From contig NC_063045.1 in assembly GCF_018812025.1 (NCBI RefSeq), forward strand, positions 53,716,457-53,780,456: DNA of 64,000 nucleotides, read 5' to 3'. Below the pieces are notes generated by a model. The model saw only the letters and a list, made by a program, of their open reading frames with translations. It was not told where the DNA came from and ran no database searches. Position numbers and translations under genes: made by a program. Below are positions 47,913-64,000 of the stretch, piece by piece (within the stretch, counting starts at the first letter, position 1; every line of letters starts with the position of its first letter). This DNA is from Megalobrama amblycephala (Eukaryota; Chordata; Actinopteri; Cypriniformes; Xenocyprididae).

Positions 47913-49692
47913 TTCCTTGATTTGTTTCCTTAATTTATACGGTAAATTCCTAATTTTGTTATCATAAATGGATTTGTAAACATTTGCACGTTTCTAAAGC
48001 TGTTCATAAGCGATAATGCTGTCACGTTAATAATATCCGTTCAGTGTTTATGCAAACATATGAAAATGTAGTCTGTGTTAGAATCACACTTTAAATATGA
48101 ATACCTACGATTAATGAGTTCAGGTTGGAATGATAAAACACCTGGCCAAAAAAAAACAACAAAAAAAAAAACTGGCTGCAGATCATTGTTGTAACAGTAG
48201 AGGGCGCCACCACAGTGAACTTTATTCCACACATTTCCAAGTGTGGGTATCTGCAGGTTGGAGTAATGGACGTGACCAAAGGTTGGGGTGTGGAAAAAGG
48301 TCTTTATCATTGGTTGCGACAGCTGTCTGTCGGGGGCTGTGGGGTAGGGGTTAGTTTCTGTTGTAGGAGTTCACCTTTTGGCAAGCCTTCTTTCAGCAGA
48401 CCCATTACTCTGACCTGTAGCTATCCCTGTCTCCACACTATTGACATGCACACCTGTCTGTCACTGAGTCATTTCCTGGCCTGGAAAATAAGCATGTTTG
48501 AACCTGGAGTCTCAGGTAAGCAGGGAATTCTCCATGACATCAGAGATTTCAGGTGAACGTGCATCTTCAGCTGAGTACAGTGATTCTGACTACCAAAATA
48601 GGAAACTCCTTGACATCATCAGGCTTGTTCTTCAGGCATCCTGGGTAAAAAAGGACCCAAAATGTTCCCAAACATGCATTGATAATTGACACGTTACAGT
48701 AGTATGACATGTTATTAATTTTAAATCATACATTTATTTTTGATATAATTTTTTTTATGCACACGCTGTTAAAGTGACCTGAAAAAAAGTCTGAAAGTGG
48801 TGAAAACTTCATCAGTGACAAGTTAAAATATACATTTCCCCCCTCGTATATTCAGGTTCTGTTGTTTGTCATTTAGCTATCCACATCAGAACAGATTACA
48901 CTAGGTAAATCTGTATTTGAGTGGCTTTTAATACAGATTTATATGTGCATACATGCACACACTGTACATGATAAATCTTTATATGTCTCAGTCCCTATAC
49001 CTGTATTTATTTTAGGAATGAATAATGATCCCTGAGGTGAAAAAAACATGCTGTAAATAAATTCCCTGACTCCATCCTGAACCAACAGACTGTCACGCCA
49101 AGATTTACTGTATGTGTCACCAACACTATTGTTAAAACTGATTACACAATAGCAGATGTAGAGGTGTTGGTGCTAGCATCTGTATAGGCAAATTAAGTGA
49201 TGATGACCATCTCATTTATAGATGAGCTGTTTTCAATTATTTTGCTGAGATTAGACAATCAGTGAAGTTTGAGGGGGGGTGTTTTTGATTTACAGTATTT
49301 CCAGAAATCCTGAATCAGTGGAAGCACTTCTGATAAACAGCTGTTGCTCATATGTTTGAGCTAATTTTGAGAGAGAATCAGCAGAATTCTGTAAAATACA
49401 TTATGGTGAAATGTCTTATTTTGGAGCTGGGAGTACATGATTAGTAACCAAAGTATTTAATAAACAAGCACACATGGCGTTGGTGGAACTTTATGGCTTA
49501 AAAGAGTTACAATTGTTCTACAGCATCTAGGCTTGGCTATGACTCTGTCCTAGGGCACTACCAGGTTTTTATGATGTGTTAAGATAATTTGGTGAGATAT
49601 CATGTGAGTCATCTAAATAACCAATTTCCTATTCCAAAATCAGAAATACAGGCTAAAGGCAACAGTGTCTAGCCTCAATTGTATTCGTGCCA
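47913..49692. other. non-coding stretch, no gene
   Basis: No repeat end or exon recognised. The frames at 48130-48556 overlap each other on both strands and carry no domain. Confidence 0.45.
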
Positions 49693-50150
49693 GTTCACAC
49701 AGAACACATTTTTGCTGTTAAAAATGCTAGATGCCAGTACAACAAACAATATGGCAAGCCAAAAAGGTCAAAATTACGCTATAGATGTATCACGCTTACA
49801 TCCAAAACGCCTTATTTGATGGCTTTTAAGATGGTTTTAGTGCCGAATTTGGACCCTTATGGCTTTCGATAGTCTTGTGGCAAGCCAAAAGGTGTAAAAA
49901 GCAGCACTTTTCACTAAGACTAAAATGCAGTCAAATACAGTGTTTTGGCAATTCATGCACGTTTTTTTAACGTCGTTCGGAATGAGGACACCGTATTTGA
50001 TGGTGCTAAAACCATCTTAAATGCAATCAAATACGGCATTTTGGATGTGAATGCGATTCAGCTACAGCGTAATTCTGACCCTTTTGTCTTGCCATAGGAA
50101 AACAATGGAAATGTAGCACAGTGAAATTAACAAACGCGTTCTATGTGAAC
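49693..50150. mobile_element. short inverted-repeat element
   Basis: Ends GTTCACACAGAACACATTT and, on the other strand, GTTCACATAGAACGCGTTTG. The inside has inverted blocks AAACCATCTTAAA / TTTTAAGATGGTTTT. A worn relative (GCGCAGTGGAATGGAGAAAC) precedes the metalloproteinase exon at 60125. Confidence 0.65.
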
Positions 50151-50269
50151 CTACAAACTGTGAGACTAGTCAAAATTATTTTATTTCTGTTTTAACAGAA
50201 TATATATTTAATTTAACCCAAAACATTTCTTTAAAGGGGAACAGATTGGGTGTGAATGTAGCCTGTTAA

Positions 50270-50784
50270 AGGATTAGTCCACTTTTAAATAAAGATTTCC
50301 TGATAATTTACTCACCCCCATGTCATCCGTGTCCATGTCCTTCTTTCTTCAGTCGAAAATAAATTAAGGTTTTTGAGGAAAACATTCTAGGATTATTCTC
50401 CTTATAGTGGACTTCAATGGACTCCAAATGGTTGAAGGTCAAAATTACAGATCTGTGTTGCTTCAAAAGGCTTTAAACAATACCAGATGAGGAATAAGGG
50501 TCTTATCTAATCTTATCTTATTTTTTATTCCCTTATTTATTTATTTTTTTTTATTACCCTTATTCCTCATTTAGTTTCATTTAAAGCTCTTTGAAGCTGT
50601 ACTAAAACTGTAATTTTGGCTGTTTGGGGCCAATTGAAGTCCACTATAAGGAGAATAATCCTGGAATGTTTTCATCAAAAACCTTAATTTCTTTTCGACT
50701 GAAGAAAGAAAGACATGAACATCTTGGATGACATGGGCGTGAGTAAATTATCAGGAAAATTTTATTTAAAAGTGGACTAATCCT
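50270..50784. mobile_element. TTAA-flanked foldback element
   Basis: Starts AGGATTAGTCCACTTTTAAA after TTAA (50266-50269) and ends with the complement before TTAA (50785-50788). A truncated relative, with only its left end, is at 54330-54720. Confidence 0.85.
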
Positions 50785-50965
50785 TTAATCACATACTATT
50801 AGTCATATGACAAGGATGTTGAGTGTCTGGAGTCTGAGACTGGCTTTCTGGTCCATATTTAAACCATTGGAGGAATTCAGGAAGTACAGGAAGTAGATGA
50901 GGGCTGAGATAGATCTGTAATGCAAGGAGCTGAGTTTATACCTCTGCCCTATTTACAGACATAAT

Positions 50966-51204
50966 GGGCCGGTTTCACAGACAGGGCTTAGGCTAAACCA
51001 GGATTAAGCCTTATTTCAATTAGGGCATTTAAGTAGCTTTTATAAACATACCCTAGAAAAAAACATTACTTGTGTACATCTCGAGATAAAACAATGACAC
51101 TGACATATTTTAAGATCAGTCAGTGCAAGTTGCTTTCAGTTAAAACAGCTCAAACCTGAATTTTAGTCTAGGACTAGCTTAAGCCATGTCTGTGAAACCA
51201 GGGG
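50966..51204. mobile_element. inverted-repeat element, uninterrupted copy of 2651-3768
   Basis: Ends GGTTTCACAGACAGGGCTTA and, on the other strand, GGTTTCACAGACATGGCTTA. At 51029-51032 it has the intact TTAA into which copy A inserted in the other copy. Confidence 0.75.
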
Positions 51205-51586
51205 AAAATCTGCTTTTATGGCACTGATGGTATTATAAACTATGCTCTCATATCTCATTCTGATCATTTATTTAATGAAACAGATGTGTGAACTTAAGTG
51301 AAAAAGCAAAATGCCTGTAAGGTTCCTGCACAGTATGTTGATAGATTCCTTACTGTGTGCTTGTAAGAACTATCCAAAAAAGAAAAGAAAAGAAAAGAAA
51401 AAAAAAACTCCCCCTGTACCCCACAACACTGCAGGGTCAAATCTTTACATGCACATTTTGGCTTAAACTTTTGCATAGTTCATATAGCATATAATCAGTG
51501 TTAGAAACCACAGTGTGCTGCTTGTTTTGACTTGAGCTTGCATTTAATGAAGGTAGTCTGTTTCATGTTTGGATGTCGGGCAGTCA

Positions 51587-51594
51587 TATATAAA
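51587..51594 (+). promoter_or_regulatory. TATA box of the metalloproteinase gene
   Basis: TATATAAA 34-41 bp upstream of the start codon, predicting a leader of only about 10 bases. A TATA box close to the first exon is usual for secreted MMP genes. I see no perfect AP-1 site just upstream. Confidence 0.7.
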
Positions 51595-51627
51595 GCCCTC
51601 TCTGGGAGTGCTGAGTCCACAGCAGAC

Positions 51628-62491
<10,864 letters not shown>

Positions 62492-62630
62492 GAAATAACA
62501 GGCGGTTGATCAACAGCATGATCTAAGGTGATGGGAACCAAATTGTGAATTATTTTGTTGCATCCGCCGTCTTGAGGATTTCCTGTTGCATAATTCCCAT
62601 TTATTCAAATTTCTCATTAAATGCTTTTGA

Positions 62631-62636
62631 AATAAA
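62631..62636 (+). terminator. poly(A) signal of the metalloproteinase gene
   Basis: AATAAA 140 bp after the stop. A short 3' UTR with no repeat in it. Confidence 0.75.
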
Positions 62637-62817
62637 TTGCCTCAGCGGCGTATGAACCACACACTGGTTTGAGTGATGATGAAAACCTGTATGTATACAC
62701 ATTTGCGTTAATGTGTCTTTTTTTGTGTGTCTGAATCCCCAAAAGATACAGTGTTGTATTTGTTTAATTAGTGCATGCCGTATGTTGCCGTACTTCTAAC
62801 AAATGCTTTTTAGTAGA

Positions 62818-63042
62818 GTCCATTAGAACCAAAAACATTCTAAACAGCCTGATGTAGTTTTGTACATCAATCTAGTTTATTTTAGTTTAGTTTTAGTACA
62901 TTATGAATCTGCAAAGAGAGCACAGTACTGCCAATCCGCCAATGATAAAAAATGTGCTAATGTACTAAAATTAAACTAAAATAATGAACTTGATGAATAA
63001 AACTACATCAGGCTGTTCAGAATGTTTTTGGTTCTAATGGAC
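62818..63042. repeat. 225 bp hairpin repeat downstream of the MMP gene
   Basis: GTCCATTAGAACCAAAAACA at the left matches, inverted, TGTTTTTGGTTCTAATGGAC-like sequence at the right. The arms continue through CCTGATGTAGTTTT and TAGTTTAGTTTTAGTACATTA with few mismatches around a short centre. Confidence 0.75.
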
Positions 63043-64000
63043 CGTTTATTTTTAAGCGTGTGCTTAAAAAAATGCGTAGTGATATTTCACTGTAATGAAC
63101 TGAAGAAGCTACTCCGATCACCAATAATAATCTTTATAAAAAATAAATAAAATATACCCACAAGACATTTAGTGTTGCCTTAATAGGCAGAAACACTGTC
63201 AAGAAATAGATTCAAACCAGTCTATTCTGGCCCTGTTCACAAATGAGTAACACAGAGCTGTCACAACTCATCTGCTCATGTTACGCATCTCATTACAACA
63301 CTAAAGGACAAAGAGGATGTTTTGAAGGGATTGGGCTTCCCCTGCTCAAGATGATGCATGAGAAAAAGTTGGATTTTTGCAACAAACACACCTAAAAAAA
63401 TAATGGATCAAGTGTTGATGTACAGTAAATAAGTCAGAATCAATGTTGTATACAAATTTTACATGTCACTTAACTGAAATCTCTTTTTTAATTTGACTTT
63501 GAAACATTTGATTTATCCTAAATAAAGTAAAAGAGACAAATATGGCAGTCATAGTTTCTAAATTTTACTATTTAGTTTATAGAAAACATGAATACATTGA
63601 TCTAATAAAGAGACATACATGGTTTTCTCTGTGCTTATTATGGTCTTACAAATACCACAGTTCTTGCAGTTGCAGTTACTATGCAAGAGTTATGGTACGT
63701 TTTTGTAAGACTCCTTGCGACCAATGTTACACAATCTTGAGAAAATGCATTTACATTTTTTTTTTCAGATTCTCTGAAAGTTTTATAAAATTTCAAATTC
63801 TTGGAATGAATGAAGATAACACTTTTATACATTTTGCAATACACTTTGGGGTCTGGATTGTTAAAAAACTTTTAATAAACAACAGAAATTTCTTTAAAAA
63901 TACATGCAAAAAATTTTATCTATATTTTTTTTCTAACGTTATATATTAGATTAATGCTTCTATAGAGTATGACATAAAATAAAACCATTTAAACAAAAAT
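63043..64000. other. non-coding end of window
   Basis: AT-rich. The 135-codon frame at 63542-63949 is low-complexity, full of rare-looking codons, and has no domain. I do not call it a gene. Confidence 0.45.

Noticed and set aside
51532..51627. Upstream in-frame ATG for the metalloproteinase
   Set aside because: It is upstream of the TATA box at 51587. MGNLWLGLLTLLQLAILHAS is a clean signal peptide.
63542..63949. 135-codon frame at the end of the window
   Set aside because: Longest non-exon frame on the plus strand but AT-driven (Phe, Lys, Tyr, Ile rich), without domain, splice sites or promoter.

Overview
The window looks like nuclear DNA of a teleost, most likely a cyprinid (carp, minnow or danio group). 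It is AT-rich, spliced and crowded with short foldback DNA transposons of kinds I associate with cyprinid genomes. Four protein-coding genes can be read. On the minus strand there is one N-terminal coding exon of gdpd5 (4744-4860), with the rest of the gene lying left of the window. On the plus strand there are three complete genes: serpinh1 (Hsp47, 31314-33851, 403 aa), acer3 (alkaline ceramidase 3, 36861-45011, 267 aa) and a secreted hemopexin-type matrix metalloproteinase (51628-62491, 466 aa). All exon junctions were checked by reading GT-AG borders and phase. Each of the three complete genes translates without a break.

Layout. 1-4.4 kb: a decayed TTAA-flanked transposon with a THAP-domain relic, filled with further insertions. 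4.7-4.9 kb: the gdpd5 exon. 4.9-29 kb: long non-coding stretch between gdpd5 and serpinh1, presumably gdpd5 intron 1 plus intergenic DNA, with a 2.45 kb palindromic element at 8355-10805, a TTAA-flanked 1.46 kb element at 11568-13027, four copies of an about 0.9 kb TTAA-flanked element, microsatellites and a CpG-dense single-copy patch at 20.4-20.65 kb. 29.3-34.8 kb: serpinh1 with a heat-shock element and TATA box. 36.8-46.6 kb: acer3. 51.6-62.6 kb: the metalloproteinase. The ends of the window and the gaps hold repeats or sequence I do not recognise.

Function. Serpinh1 is the ER collagen chaperone and the metalloproteinase is a secreted enzyme of a family that cuts matrix proteins, so two of the genes act on matrix from opposite ends. 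Acer3 is a membrane ceramidase and gdpd5 a membrane phosphodiesterase. There is no sign of an operon-like link. gdpd5 and serpinh1 sit head to head as in human 11q13.5, where ACER3 also lies, so the block is old synteny.

The most interesting non-genic signal is that at least eleven unrelated-looking foldback elements all sit between TTAA target duplications. For two of them the window itself contains the matching empty site.
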